Assembly: GCF_002412165.1 (NCBI RefSeq)
Contig: NZ_NXIA01000024.1
Span: forward strand, 1 to 38,882
Direction of reading: 5' to 3'
DNA: 38,882 nucleotides
Source: Curtobacterium sp. 'Ferrero'
Lineage (GTDB): Bacteria > Actinomycetota > Actinomycetes > Actinomycetales > Microbacteriaceae
Shown: positions 16,643 through 24,900 of the stretch, in pieces
Numbering within the stretch: the stretch's first letter is position 1
How the letters are laid out: the number at the start of each line of letters is the position of its first letter
Notes under the pieces: generated by a model
What the model was told of the DNA's origin: nothing
What the model saw: only the letters and a program-made list of their open reading frames with translations
Databases searched by the model: none
Made by a program: the position numbers and the translations under genes

Positions 16643-17931
16643 ACAACCTGAAACTGCTCTTCGGCAAGGGCAACAGCGTCGGCCAGTACGGCATGATCAT
16701 CGCGCTCGTCGCGATCGTCATCTTCTTCTGGTTCACCACGAACGGGCTCATCCTCGAGCCCACCAACGTGATCAACCTGTTCCTGCAGTACTCCTACATC
16801 CTCATCCTCGCGCTCGGCATGGTGATGGTGATCATCGCCGGCCACATCGACCTGTCGGTCGGTTCGGTCGCGGCGTTCGTCGGCATCATCGTCGCCCAGT
16901 CGATGTCCGTCTGGCACTGGCCGGCCTGGGCCGCGATCCTGCTCGGCCTCGGTGTCGGTGCGCTCGTCGGCGCATGGCAGGGCTTCTGGGTGGCGTTCGT
17001 CCGCGTCCCGGCGTTCATCGTGACGCTGGCCGGTCAGCTCATCTTCCGCGGTGCGAACCAGATCATCGGCCAGTCGACCTCGGTGCCGACCCCGAACGAC
17101 TACAACGTCATCGGCGCGGGCTTCCTGCCCGACTTCGGTCCGGACTTCGGCTACTCGAACGGCACGCTCCTCATCGGGCTCGTGACGATCGTCGCGCTCA
17201 TCATCATCGAGATCCGCGGCCGCGCCCGCCGGAAGAAGATGCAGGCCGAGGTCCCGCCGCTGTGGGTCTCGATCGTCCGCACCGGCATCCTCGTCGCCGT
17301 CACGCTCGTCGCCACGTACCTGTTCGGCGCCGGCCCGGTCGGCACCTCGGTCCCGATCGTCGCGATCATCCTCGGCGTCCTGACGATCGTCTACGGCTTC
17401 ATCACGAAGAACACGATCTTCGGCCGCCAGGTCTACGCGGTCGGCGGCAACGCCAACGCCGCGGTCCTGTCCGGTGTGAGCGCCCGCAAGGTGAACTTCT
17501 TCGTCATGGCGAACATGTCGGTCCTCGCCGCGATCGCCGGCATGGTGTTCGTCGGCTACTCGAACGCCTCCGGCCCCGCCGACGGCACCGGGTGGGAGCT
17601 CGACGCGATCGCCGCCGTGTTCGTCGGTGGCGCCGCGGTCGCCGGTGGCATCGGCACCATCTCCGGGTCCATCATCGGTGGTCTCGTGATGGCGCTCCTG
17701 TCGAACGGCCTCCAGCTCATGGGCATCGAGTCGAACCGGGTCCAGATCATCCGTGGTCTCGTGCTCCTGGTCGCGGTCGCCTTCGACGTCTACTCGAAGT
17801 CGCAGGGTCGTCCGTCGCTCATCGGCGGCATGATGCGCCAGTTCCAGCGCAAGGAGACCCAGCAGGACACGGTGGCGGCCCAGCAGCCGCAGTCCATCCA
17901 GGACCAGCCGGAGAAGGTCAACACCCACTAG
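16639..17931 (+). CDS. mmsB: Sugar ABC transporter permease
   Basis: A 430-residue inner-membrane permease of the BPD_transp_2 (XylH/MmsB/GguB) type with ten or so hydrophobic helices. The family motif region [15 protein letters not shown] near residue 70 and [22 protein letters not shown] near residue 320 are present. Starts by ATGA overlap with mmsA, so made in step with it. The C-terminal 30 residues are Gln-rich ([19 protein letters not shown]), probably a cytoplasmic tail. Confidence 0.93.
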   Translation: MNNLKLLFGKGNSVGQYGMIIALVAIVIFFWFTTNGLILEPTNVINLFLQYSYILILALGMVMVIIAGHIDLSVGSVAAFVGIIVAQSMSVWHWPAWAAILLGLGVGALVGAWQGFWVAFVRVPAFIVTLAGQLIFRGANQIIGQSTSVPTPNDYNVIGAGFLPDFGPDFGYSNGTLLIGLVTIVALIIIEIRGRARRKKMQAEVPPLWVSIVRTGILVAVTLVATYLFGAGPVGTSVPIVAIILGVLTIVYGFITKNTIFGRQVYAVGGNANAAVLSGVSARKVNFFVMANMSVLAAIAGMVFVGYSNASGPADGTGWELDAIAAVFVGGAAVAGGIGTISGSIIGGLVMALLSNGLQLMGIESNRVQIIRGLVLLVAVAFDVYSKSQGRPSLIGGMMRQFQRKETQQDTVAAQQPQSIQDQPEKVNTH

Positions 17932-17937
17932 AACGTG

Positions 17938-17968
17938 GCGTCGGGCGGGCAACCCGTCCGCCCGACGC
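17938..17968 (+). terminator. Intercistronic hairpin between mmsB and chvE
   Basis: Arms GCGTCGGGCGG (17938-17948) and CCGCCCGACGC (17958-17968) form an 11-bp stem just after the mmsB stop. Without a T-tract it may be a partial terminator or an mRNA-stabilising stem that lets the binding protein be made at a different level from the membrane parts. Confidence 0.5.
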
Positions 17969-18019
17969 ACGAACCCCATCACCACAGCACCACCCCCTCA
18001 ACGAAGAGAAAGCAATCTC

Positions 18020-19123
18020 ATGCGCAAGAAGCTCATCGCCGGCATCGGTCTGGCCCTCGTCGCGGGCCTGGCACTCAGCGGCTGCTCCGCACGCGGAACC
18101 TCGGACTCGGGCAGCAGCTCGGGTGCGAGCATCAAGAAGGGCGACCTGATCGGTGTCGCCCTGCCGGCCAAGACCTCGCAGAACTGGGTGCTCGCGGGCG
18201 CCGCGTTCAAGAAGTCGATCGAGGACGCCGGCTTCAAGGCCGACATCCAGTACGCCAACGCCGGCAACCCGGTCCCGGACCAGCAGTCGCAGATCTCGAC
18301 CATGATCACCAAGGGCGCCAAGGCCGTCATCATCGGCGCGGCCGACGGTTCGCAGCTCGGCTCGCAGGTCAAGGCCGCGAAGCAGCAGGGTGCGACGGTC
18401 ATCGCCTGGGACCGCAACATCCTCAACACCAAGAACGTCGACTACTACGTCGCGTTCAACAACTACAAGGTCGGCCAGCTGCAGGCCAACGCGCTCCTCG
18501 ACGGTCTCAAGGCCAAGAAGGGCAGCGGCCCGTACAACGTCGAGCTGTTCGCCGGTTCGCCCGACGACGCCAACGCCACGGTCTTCTTCAACGGCGCCAT
18601 GAGCGTCCTCGAGCCGAAGATCAAGGACGGCACGCTCAAGGTCGTCTCCGGGCAGACCACGTTCGCCAAGGTGAACACGCAGGGCTGGCTCGCGCAGAAG
18701 GCGCAGTCGCGCATGACCGACCTGCTGTCGCAGTACTACACGGGTGACACCAAGCTCGACGGCGTCCTGTCGCCGAACGACACCCTCGCCCGTGCGATCC
18801 TCACCGCGACCAAGGCCGCCGGCAAGGACACCCCGGTCATCACCGGTCAGGACTCCGAGACCGCCTCGATCCCGCTGATCATGAACGGCACGCAGTACTC
18901 GACGATCTACAAGAACACCACGGAGGAGGCGCAGGCCGCCATCGACCTGGTGTCCGACCTGGCCGCGGGCAAGACCCCGAAGACGGTGCAGGACAAGAAC
19001 AACGACAACGGCGTGAAGGTCGTCCCGACGGTCGAGCTCACCCCGATCCTCGTCACCAAGGAGAACGCGGTCGAGGCCTACAAGGGCAACGACACCCTCG
19101 AGCAGCTCGCCAAGCAGGGCTGA
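18020..19123 (+). CDS. chvE: Sugar ABC transporter substrate-binding lipoprotein
   Basis: A 367-residue lipoprotein. The signal peptide has a lipobox LALSGC with the acylated Cys at residue 22, followed by a Ser/Gly-rich linker. The mature part is a periplasmic-binding-protein type I fold (ChvE/XylF type): IGVALPAKTSQNWVLAGAAFK, GAKAVIIGAADGSQL and VIAWDRNI are recognisable. It captures the sugar outside the membrane and hands it to MmsB. The start is set by the signal peptide; the upstream SD (GAAGAGAAAG) is weak. Codon use is strongly biased toward C-ending codons, as in highly expressed genes. Confidence 0.92.
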   Translation: MRKKLIAGIGLALVAGLALSGCSARGTSDSGSSSGASIKKGDLIGVALPAKTSQNWVLAGAAFKKSIEDAGFKADIQYANAGNPVPDQQSQISTMITKGAKAVIIGAADGSQLGSQVKAAKQQGATVIAWDRNILNTKNVDYYVAFNNYKVGQLQANALLDGLKAKKGSGPYNVELFAGSPDDANATVFFNGAMSVLEPKIKDGTLKVVSGQTTFAKVNTQGWLAQKAQSRMTDLLSQYYTGDTKLDGVLSPNDTLARAILTATKAAGKDTPVITGQDSETASIPLIMNGTQYSTIYKNTTEEAQAAIDLVSDLAAGKTPKTVQDKNNDNGVKVVPTVELTPILVTKENAVEAYKGNDTLEQLAKQG

Positions 19124-19143
19124 TCTCCGGCTCCACAGCACAC

Positions 19144-19181
19144 GGACGGCCCCGTCTCGCAGCAGCGAGACGGGGCCGTCC
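19144..19181. terminator. Terminator after chvE
   Basis: Arms 19144-19160 and 19165-19181 form a perfect 17-bp GC-rich stem with a four-base loop AGCA, 20 bp past the chvE stop. No T-tract. It can work for both strands and also faces the end of the HEPN gene. Confidence 0.85.
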
Positions 19182-19200
19182 CGCGTCGTCCCCGGGGTCG

Positions 19201-19250
19201 TGACGGACGGGAGGCACGGTGCGGGCCCGCACCGTGCCTCCCGTCCGTCA
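19201..19250. repeat. Perfect 50-bp palindrome, copy 6 of the repeat family
   Basis: The 25 bases 19201-19225 are exactly complementary to 19226-19250, with no unpaired loop. It starts TGACGGACGGGAGGC and carries TGA at both outer ends in opposite orientations. The right-hand TGA (19250-19248, minus strand) is the stop codon of the HEPN gene. It lies between the convergent chvE and HEPN genes. Confidence 0.95.
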
Positions 19251-19589
19251 CCGGGTCGGGTCGGGCAGGGTCGCGCGCAGGCGCCGCGCCGCCGCGCAGA
19301 GGTGCGGGACGTCGGTCCGGGCGGTTCCGAACACGACCGCCGGCGTGGTGTCGAAGTACTGCCGGGTGAGCCGGTCGGCGAGGAGCGACACCTTCGCCCA
19401 CGGGATGCTCGGCTCGGACGCCGTCAGCTCGCCGGGGAGCATCCGCACCGCCTCGCCGATCTCGACGAGCCGCATCCGCACCGCGTCGTACACGATCGCC
19501 TCGGGCAGGTCCGCGTCGCCCACGTAGCCGCCGATGACGCCGCAGGCCCGGATGACGTCGTCGAGCCGCTCGGTGGCCCGGCGGCTCAC
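19248..19589 (-). CDS. HEPN-domain (HepT-like) protein with altered active site
   Basis: A 113-residue all-helical protein of the HepT/DUF86 type, encoded directly after a nucleotidyltransferase gene with GTGA overlap, the usual HEPN-MNT toxin-antitoxin order reversed or not depending on family. Typical HEPN segments are MRLVEIGEAV (39-48) and the C-terminal DVPHLCAAARRLRA. In active HepT toxins the RNase motif is RxxxxHxY. Here the equivalent segment is LADRLTRQYF (70-79): the Arg position is Ala and the His position is Arg, only the Tyr is kept. RNase activity is therefore doubtful. The stop codon lies inside the 50-bp palindrome. Confidence 0.8.
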   Translation of the reverse strand: MSRRATERLDDVIRACGVIGGYVGDADLPEAIVYDAVRMRLVEIGEAVRMLPGELTASEPSIPWAKVSLLADRLTRQYFDTTPAVVFGTARTDVPHLCAAARRLRATLPDPTR

Positions 19590-20101
19590 AGCGGCACCGC
19601 CGACCGGACGACCTCCGGGTCCATGCCCGCGGCGTCGACGACGTCGACCCGGACCCCGAGGAGCTGCTCCGCCTCGTCCTGGATCCGCATGAGCGCGAAG
19701 ATGCCGAGCCCGCGTTCCAGGTCCACCATCAGGTCGACGTCGCTGCCCGGCCCGTCCTCACCGCGGGCGACGCTCCCGAACAGCCGGGGGTTGCTGCCGC
19801 CGCGGCGGTGCACGATCGTCACGAGGTCGTCCCGGACGGCGGCGACGCGCTCCCGGAGCGGCGGTGGCTCCTCGACGGGTTCGAGCTCGATCGTCGTCGT
19901 GAACCCCGCCGCGAGCAGGAGCCGCTGCAGTGCGGCGAGCGACGGCTCCCGGCGGCCGTTCTCGTAGGTGCTGATGACGCTCTGGGTCACGCCCGCGCGG
20001 ACGGCGAGCTGCACCTGCGTGAGGTCGGCGCGGACGCGGGCGTCACGGATGAGCTCGGCAGCCGACACCGTCGGCGCGGGCCTGGGGAGGACTGCAGACA
20101 T
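19586..20101 (-). CDS. XRE HTH-nucleotidyltransferase (MNT) fusion, antitoxin-like
   Basis: A 171-residue two-domain protein. Residues 16-68 are an XRE-type helix-turn-helix (LTQVQLAVRAGVTQSVISTYENGRREPS). Residues 85-171 are a minimal nucleotidyltransferase with GS at 109-110, the metal-binding DVD at 121-123 and a third Asp near 153, so it looks catalytically intact. In MNT/HEPN pairs such enzymes AMPylate the HEPN toxin. The fused HTH suggests that it also represses its own operon. The ATG at 20101 is six bases after TACCGT on the minus strand, indicating a leaderless message. Confidence 0.85.
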   Translation of the reverse strand: MSAVLPRPAPTVSAAELIRDARVRADLTQVQLAVRAGVTQSVISTYENGRREPSLAALQRLLLAAGFTTTIELEPVEEPPPLRERVAAVRDDLVTIVHRRGGSNPRLFGSVARGEDGPGSDVDLMVDLERGLGIFALMRIQDEAEQLLGVRVDVVDAAGMDPEVVRSAVPL

Positions 20102-20107
20102 GCGGCC

Positions 20108-20113
20108 ACGGTA
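20108..20113 (-). promoter_or_regulatory. -10 of the XRE-MNT/HEPN operon
   Basis: TACCGT (20113-20108) lies six bases before the ATG at 20101, so transcription probably starts at or next to the start codon. TGCG and CGCA half-sites flank an 11-bp AT-rich centre just upstream and could be the XRE operator. Confidence 0.5.
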
Positions 20114-20165
20114 CACAGAATGCGACATTTTCCTACGCACTTCTGCGGTTCGACACAAGGACGTT

Positions 20166-20262
20166 CCGCGATTGCTCCTGCAATATCGCGGTGTGTCGAT
20201 GGCCGGGTGTTGCTGGCCGGTGTCGGTGGCCGGGTGTCGATGGCCGGTGTCGGTGCGCGGGA
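20166..20262. repeat. Hairpin and degenerate 13/14-bp tandem repeats
   Basis: CCGCGATTGC (20166-20175) pairs with GCAAT-AT-CGCGG (20180-20191, two-base bulge). From 20194 five units resembling TGTCGATGGCCGG start at 20194, 20208, 20221, 20235 and 20248, alternating 14 and 13 bp, which is a 27-bp composite. They fill the gap between dcd and the XRE-MNT gene. The hairpin may terminate dcd. Confidence 0.6.
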
Positions 20263-20285
20263 CCGGAACCCGCAGGGCGAACCGG

Positions 20286-20873
20286 TCAGGGGCGGACGGA
20301 GACGTCCGTCCGGTGGAAGTTCTGCGCCGACCGCGAGGGCGTCGGACCACGCTGCCCCTGGTACCGCGACTGGTACTCGGCGGAGCCGTACGGCTTGTCG
20401 GCCGGGCTCGAGAGCTGGAAGAAGCAGAGCTGGCCGATCTTCATGCCCGGCCAGAGCTTGATCGGCAGCGTCGCGACGTTCGACAGCTCGAGGGTGACGT
20501 GGCCGGAGAAGCCCGGGTCGATGAAGCCGGCCGTGGAGTGCGTGAGGAGACCGAGGCGTCCGAGGGAGCTCTTCCCCTCGAGCCGCGCCGCGATGTCGTC
20601 GGGCAGCGACACGACCTCGAACGTCGACCCGAGGACGAACTCCCCCGGGTGCAGCACGAACGCCTCGTCCGGGTCCGTCTCCACGAGCCGTGTGAGCTCG
20701 GGCTGGTCCTCCGCCGGGTCGATGTGCGGGTACTTGTGGTTGTCGAACAACCGGAAGTACTTGTCGAGCCGGACGTCGATGCTCGAGGGCTGCACGAGCG
20801 ACGCGTCGTACGGGTCGAGGCCGATGCGGCCGTCGGCGAGCTGGGCGGTGATGTCGCGGTCGGAGAGCAGCAC
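20286..20873 (-). CDS. dcd: dCTP deaminase
   Basis: A 195-residue enzyme of the usual family length, converting dCTP to dUTP or, in the bifunctional actinobacterial type, directly to dUMP. It begins LLSDRDI as the family does and carries [14 protein letters not shown], the substrate loop [19 protein letters not shown] and the catalytic [12 protein letters not shown] segment. Conserved YGS and [13 protein letters not shown] lie at the C-terminus. The GTG start at 20873 sits six bases after TAGGCT, suggesting a leaderless message. The gene is divergent from the GNAT gene. Confidence 0.95.
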   Translation of the reverse strand: MLLSDRDITAQLADGRIGLDPYDASLVQPSSIDVRLDKYFRLFDNHKYPHIDPAEDQPELTRLVETDPDEAFVLHPGEFVLGSTFEVVSLPDDIAARLEGKSSLGRLGLLTHSTAGFIDPGFSGHVTLELSNVATLPIKLWPGMKIGQLCFFQLSSPADKPYGSAEYQSRYQGQRGPTPSRSAQNFHRTDVSVRP

Positions 20874-20906
20874 GGTGGAAGCCTAGCGGCCGGTCGACCT
20901 CGCCGA

Positions 20907-20912
20907 TATCCT
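20907..20912 (+). promoter_or_regulatory. -10 of the GNAT gene
   Basis: TATCCT (20907-20912) on the plus strand lies 41 bases before the ATG, with a GGAGCAGGA SD in between. It faces the dcd -10 (TAGGCT, 20885-20880) on the other strand. Confidence 0.4.
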
Positions 20913-20953
20913 GTCAGGCTGCCCAGGACCGGGGAGCGGATCGGAGCAGGACG

Positions 20954-22093
20954 ATGACCACCGACGGCCCACCGCCGTACACCGTCGAGGAGCTCGACGT
21001 CCCCACCACGATGGGCGACGACCCCGCCCGCGTCGACGCCTTCCGGGCCTGGCTCGACGTGTCCGACCGGGCCGAGGTCGCCGTGCACGGACTCGCCGAG
21101 CTGGCGTGGGCCCCGGAGGAGTACCTGCCGCTGTGCCACGAGCCGGGCGCCCCCTCGCGGCTGTTCGTGGCCCGGGACGCCGACGGCACGGTGGTGGGCT
21201 CGGCGTCGTACGACACGAAGGACGCCGACGGGACGACCAACTGTTGGCTGGCCGTCGGCGTCGACCCGGCGCACCAGGGTCGCGGCGTCGGGCGCCTGCT
21301 CGCCGACCGGCTCGAGGACGAGGCCCGGCGGGCCGGACGGACACAGTGGAAGACGTACGCCGTTTCCCGGCAGGTCGGTCCGGCGACGGGCGACGGGTAC
21401 CTGCAGGCACCGACGGGCGCCGGGGCGGTCCCCGTCGACGAGCGCGCGGTGCGGTTCCTGACGGCGCGCGGCTGGCACTTCGGGCAGGTCAACCGCATCA
21501 GCCGCCTCGCACTGCCCGCCGACCGGTCGGTGGTCGCCGCCCTGCACGACCGCGCGACCGCGGCAGCCGGGTCCGCCTACCGGGTGCACTCCTGGCCGGG
21601 GAGGACTCCGGAGCGCTGGCTCGACGGGATCGCGTTGCTGCACACCAGGATGTCGACCGACACCCCGGCCGGCGGGATGGACGAGCCGGAGGACCGCTGG
21701 GACGGCGAGCGGGTGCGGGCGAACGAGGCCGAGCTCGACCGCGCTCCCCGCACGATGGTCACCGTCGCCGTCGAGCACGTCGACTCCGGCGCGCTCGTCG
21801 GCTTCACGCAGCTCGCCGTGCCCGATGCCCCGGAGCGTGCGGTCATGCAGTGGGACACGCTCGTGCTGCGCGAGCACCGAGGACACCGCCTCGGGTGGTT
21901 GCTCAAGGTGGTCGGCATCGAGACCGTGGAGCGAGACCACCCCGGTCACCCCGCGATCCTGACGTTCAACGCCGAGGAGAACCGGCCGATGCTCGACGTG
22001 AACGAGGCCGTCGGCTTCGTCGGCGTCGGCAGCGAGGGGATCTGGGAGCACCGCGAGGACACCGGGACGGACCGCGACCGGACCGGCGCGTGA
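20954..22093 (+). CDS. Protein with two GNAT acetyltransferase domains
   Basis: A 379-residue protein. The first GNAT domain has the acetyl-CoA loop VDPAHQGRGVGRLL near residue 110; the second has LREHRGHRLGWLLK near 305, so both keep the (Q/R)xxGxG/A type motif. Double-GNAT proteins of this size resemble mycothiol synthase in layout, but the sequence does not show its diagnostic features clearly, so no substrate is assigned. It stands alone, divergent from dcd, with a strong hairpin after the stop. Confidence 0.85.
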   Translation: MTTDGPPPYTVEELDVPTTMGDDPARVDAFRAWLDVSDRAEVAVHGLAELAWAPEEYLPLCHEPGAPSRLFVARDADGTVVGSASYDTKDADGTTNCWLAVGVDPAHQGRGVGRLLADRLEDEARRAGRTQWKTYAVSRQVGPATGDGYLQAPTGAGAVPVDERAVRFLTARGWHFGQVNRISRLALPADRSVVAALHDRATAAAGSAYRVHSWPGRTPERWLDGIALLHTRMSTDTPAGGMDEPEDRWDGERVRANEAELDRAPRTMVTVAVEHVDSGALVGFTQLAVPDAPERAVMQWDTLVLREHRGHRLGWLLKVVGIETVERDHPGHPAILTFNAEENRPMLDVNEAVGFVGVGSEGIWEHREDTGTDRDRTGA

Positions 22094-22094
22094 C

Positions 22095-22144
22095 GGGCTG
22101 CAGCCGGCGAGACGGACGCACACCGTGCCTCCCGGCTGCGGCCC
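22095..22144. terminator. Terminator after the GNAT gene; degenerate repeat copy 7
   Basis: Arms 22095-22107 and 22132-22144 pair over 13 bp with one G-T wobble, two bases after the stop. The right side (ACCGTGCCTCCCGG) is of the palindromic repeat family while the left side has diverged. Confidence 0.65.
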
Positions 22145-22215
22145 GGACGCCGCAGGCGCGTCGCCCGGGAACCGGCGGCTTGGGCCCAGGCTGCGGCGCT
22201 TACCATTGACCGGTC

Positions 22216-24261
22216 ATGACCGTCACGTCTTCCGCTCCCCCGACGGGCGGCGCGGCGCCCGAAGCGGCGCCCGTCACCGCGCGCACGTCCACCGTCGCGA
22301 CGGTCCTCGCGATCGCCGTCCCGCTGGCGGCGGCCTGCGCCGTCCTCGGCATGGTCGTGACGGGGGCGTTCACCACGAACCAGCAGCTCGTCTCGGCGGG
22401 TGACCTCGTCACGTACGGTCTGCCGATCACGCGGGCCGTGCACGACACCACCGCCGCGCTGACGGTCGGCCTGCTCATCGTCGCCGCGTTCGCGCTCCCC
22501 GCACAGAAGAAGGACCACGGGGCGGTGTCGAGCATCCAGCACCGCGCCGCGCGGTGGGCGGCGGCCTCGGGCGGCGTGTGGTTCCTCGCCGCCGTCGTCG
22601 GCATCGTGCTCACCGGCGCGAACACCCTCGGCGTGCCCCTGAGCTCGCCGGTGTTCGCCCGGAACTTCCTGCTGTTCGCGTTCCAGGTCGAGATCGGCCA
22701 GGCGCTCGTGGTGTCGGCCGCCGCGATCCTCGTCGCGACCGTCGTGGCCGTCCTCGCCACCCGGGTGACCACCCTCGCCGTCGCGACCGTCCTGGCGCTG
22801 TTCGCCCTGCTGCCCCTGGCGCTGTCCGGGCACGCCGCCGGGTCGCTCGAGCACGCGAACGCCGTGAACTCCCTCGCCGTGCACCTGGTCGGGGTCTGCG
22901 TCTGGGCGGGCGGGCTCGTCGCCGTGGTGCTGCTGCGCACCCGGACGAAGGGCGCCACCGGGCGGGTCGTGTCGCGGTACTCGACGCTCGCCGGGTGGTC
23001 GTTCGCCGCGGTGGCGTTCTCCGGCATCGTGAACGCGTCGCTGCGGCTGACCGGCCCCCTCGACCTGTTCACGACCACCTACGGCTGGCTCATCACCACC
23101 AAGGCCGTGATCCTCGTGCTGCTCGGCCTCGCCGGCGTCGCGCAGCGCCGGAAGCTCGTGCCCGGGCTCCTGCGCGCACCGCTCGACCGTCGCGCGTTCA
23201 CCCGGTTCGCCCTGGCCGAGATCGTTTTCATGGCGATCGCGATCGGTGTCTCCGTCGCCGTCTCCCGGTCGCAGCCGCCGATCCCGCAGACGCCCGAGAC
23301 CGGCGACGACACCCGCTCGGGCCTGATCGGCTACCCGTACCCACCGACACAGACGCTCCACACGTACCTGACCGAGTGGCATTGGGACTGGGTCTGGGCG
23401 GCGCTCGCGGTGACGGGTGCCGGGTGGTACCTGCTGGCCGTCCGGAAGCTGCGGAAGCGCGGGGACCGGTGGCCGGTCGGTCGCACGATCGCGTGGCTCG
23501 TCGGCTGCGCCCTGTTCATCTGGACGACCTCGGGCGGTCCCGCCGTCTACGGCATGGTCCACTTCTCGTCGCACATGATCCAGCACATGATGCTGATGAT
23601 GTTCGTCCCGCTGCCGCTCGTGCTCGGCGGACCGGTGCTGCTCGCGCTGCGGACGCTGCCGGTGCGGAACGACGGCTCACGCGGGGCCCGCGAGTGGCTC
23701 ATGCTCTTCGTGCACTCCCGCTACATGCAGTTCATGGCGAAGCCGGCCGTCGCGGGGGTCATCTTCGCCGGGTCCCTCGTGGTGTTCTACTTCACGCCCG
23801 CGTTCGAGTACGCCATGCAGTCGCACGAGTGGCACGTGCTCATGGTCGTGCACTTCGTCCTGAGCGGGTACCTGTTCTTCTGGGTGTTCGTGGGCATCGA
23901 TCCGGGGCCGGCGCGACCGCAGTACCCGATCCTCATCATCGCGCTCCTCGCGACCCTGGCGTTCCACGCGTTCTTCGGCGTGGCCGTGATGACGTCGCAG
24001 GAGGTCTTCGCGATCGACTGGTTCCACGCGCTCGGTCAGACGAACGACGCCGCGCTGCTCGCCGACCAGCACACCGGGGGCGGGATCGCCTGGGGCGCCG
24101 GTGAGTTGCCGATGGTGTTCGTGGCGCTGCTCGTGGTGCGGAACTGGGTGCGCACCGACGCGCGGGAGGCGAAGCGGCTCGACCGCAAGGCCGCGCGCGA
24201 CGGGGACGCCGACCTCCGGGCGTACAACGAGCGGCTGGCGGCGCTGCGCGACCGCGACTGA
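22216..24261 (+). CDS. CopD-CtaG fusion membrane protein
   Basis: A 681-residue polytopic membrane protein. The N-terminal half (about 1-330) is a CopD-like copper-resistance domain with His residues in helices; the C-terminal half (about 350-650) is a CtaG/Caa3-type assembly domain with HFSSHMIQHMMLMMF and HEWHVLMVVHFVLSGYLFFW. Such fusions are usual in Actinobacteria and are linked to copper delivery to cytochrome c oxidase or copper uptake. The start at 22216 follows TACCAT (22201-22206) by nine bases and has no SD. A charged cytoplasmic tail ends the protein. Confidence 0.9.
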   Translation: MTVTSSAPPTGGAAPEAAPVTARTSTVATVLAIAVPLAAACAVLGMVVTGAFTTNQQLVSAGDLVTYGLPITRAVHDTTAALTVGLLIVAAFALPAQKKDHGAVSSIQHRAARWAAASGGVWFLAAVVGIVLTGANTLGVPLSSPVFARNFLLFAFQVEIGQALVVSAAAILVATVVAVLATRVTTLAVATVLALFALLPLALSGHAAGSLEHANAVNSLAVHLVGVCVWAGGLVAVVLLRTRTKGATGRVVSRYSTLAGWSFAAVAFSGIVNASLRLTGPLDLFTTTYGWLITTKAVILVLLGLAGVAQRRKLVPGLLRAPLDRRAFTRFALAEIVFMAIAIGVSVAVSRSQPPIPQTPETGDDTRSGLIGYPYPPTQTLHTYLTEWHWDWVWAALAVTGAGWYLLAVRKLRKRGDRWPVGRTIAWLVGCALFIWTTSGGPAVYGMVHFSSHMIQHMMLMMFVPLPLVLGGPVLLALRTLPVRNDGSRGAREWLMLFVHSRYMQFMAKPAVAGVIFAGSLVVFYFTPAFEYAMQSHEWHVLMVVHFVLSGYLFFWVFVGIDPGPARPQYPILIIALLATLAFHAFFGVAVMTSQEVFAIDWFHALGQTNDAALLADQHTGGGIAWGAGELPMVFVALLVVRNWVRTDAREAKRLDRKAARDGDADLRAYNERLAALRDRD

Positions 24262-24286
24262 GCGGCGGGCGGGGGCGCGGCGGTGG

Positions 24287-24451
24287 CCGTTCCGCTCGTG
24301 GTCGGCCGTTTCGCTCGTGGTTGACCGTTTCGCTCGTGGTTGACCGTTTCGCTCGTGGTTGACCGTTTCGCTCGTGGTTGACCGTTTCGCTCGTGGTTGA
24401 CCGTTTCGCTCGTAGGTACCCGTTTCTTCGGGCCTCCTACGAGCGGAACGG
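24287..24451. repeat. 19-bp tandem repeat array ending in a hairpin
   Basis: Units resembling CCGTTTCGCTCGTGGTTGA start at 24287, 24306, 24325, 24344, 24363, 24382, 24401 and 24420, an exact 19-bp period; the last unit is degenerate. The unit at 24401-24416 pairs with an inverted copy at 24436-24451 over 16 bp with one wobble. The loop contains a further small hairpin CCCG/CGGG. It follows the CtaG fusion gene and may act as its terminator. The remaining spacer to 24552 holds a half-copy of the palindromic repeat (about 24492-24508) and nothing else visible. Confidence 0.95.
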
Positions 24452-24552
24452 CTTCCTACTCCACGTGCGATGGGTCGGATCGTCCGAACGTCGGCCGGGA
24501 GGCACGGCCCGGCGACGCGACGCCGGTCGCGACGCGGACGTGGTCGGCCGGG

Positions 24553-24900
24553 TCAGTCCCCGTGCACGAGGCACACGGCGTCGAGCTCGATCGCCGCCTC
24601 GAGCGCTGCCGAGATCCCCGACTCACCGTCCGGTCCAGCCGGGGTCACCGCGTCGACCCACCACAGCGGGAGCTCGAGGGTGGGGGCGTCGGGCAGGATC
24701 CGCTCGACCTCGTCGGACGAGTCGACCCGCTTCACCCCGAGCACGGTCACCACAGGGTGCTCGGCGTCACGGCAGACCTGCATCACCGGCCCGTCGTCGA
24801 GGGCACGGACGCCCCAGGTCTCGTCGTGCACGAGGAGGGCCTCGGCGACGTCACGGACCTCGACCGGACGACGGCAGAGCAGCGTCACCTCACGCGGCAC
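24553..24900 (-). CDS. Protein of unknown function, partner of the DUF6177-like gene
   Basis: A 115-residue acidic, soluble protein with no motif I recognise. The GTG start at 24900 has an ideal SD (AGGAGGA, five bases upstream) and lies 11 bp inside the end of the upstream gene, so the two are translated together. No signal peptide or membrane segment. It is rich in Val, Leu, Asp and Glu, with alternating hydrophobic stretches suggesting an alpha/beta fold. Confidence 0.75.
   Translation of the reverse strand: MPREVTLLCRRPVEVRDVAEALLVHDETWGVRALDDGPVMQVCRDAEHPVVTVLGVKRVDSSDEVERILPDAPTLELPLWWVDAVTPAGPDGESGISAALEAAIELDAVCLVHGD

Noticed and set aside
24287..24420. Possible CRISPR array
   Set aside because: Units are 19 bp and directly adjacent with no spacers, and no cas gene is near; it is a plain tandem repeat.
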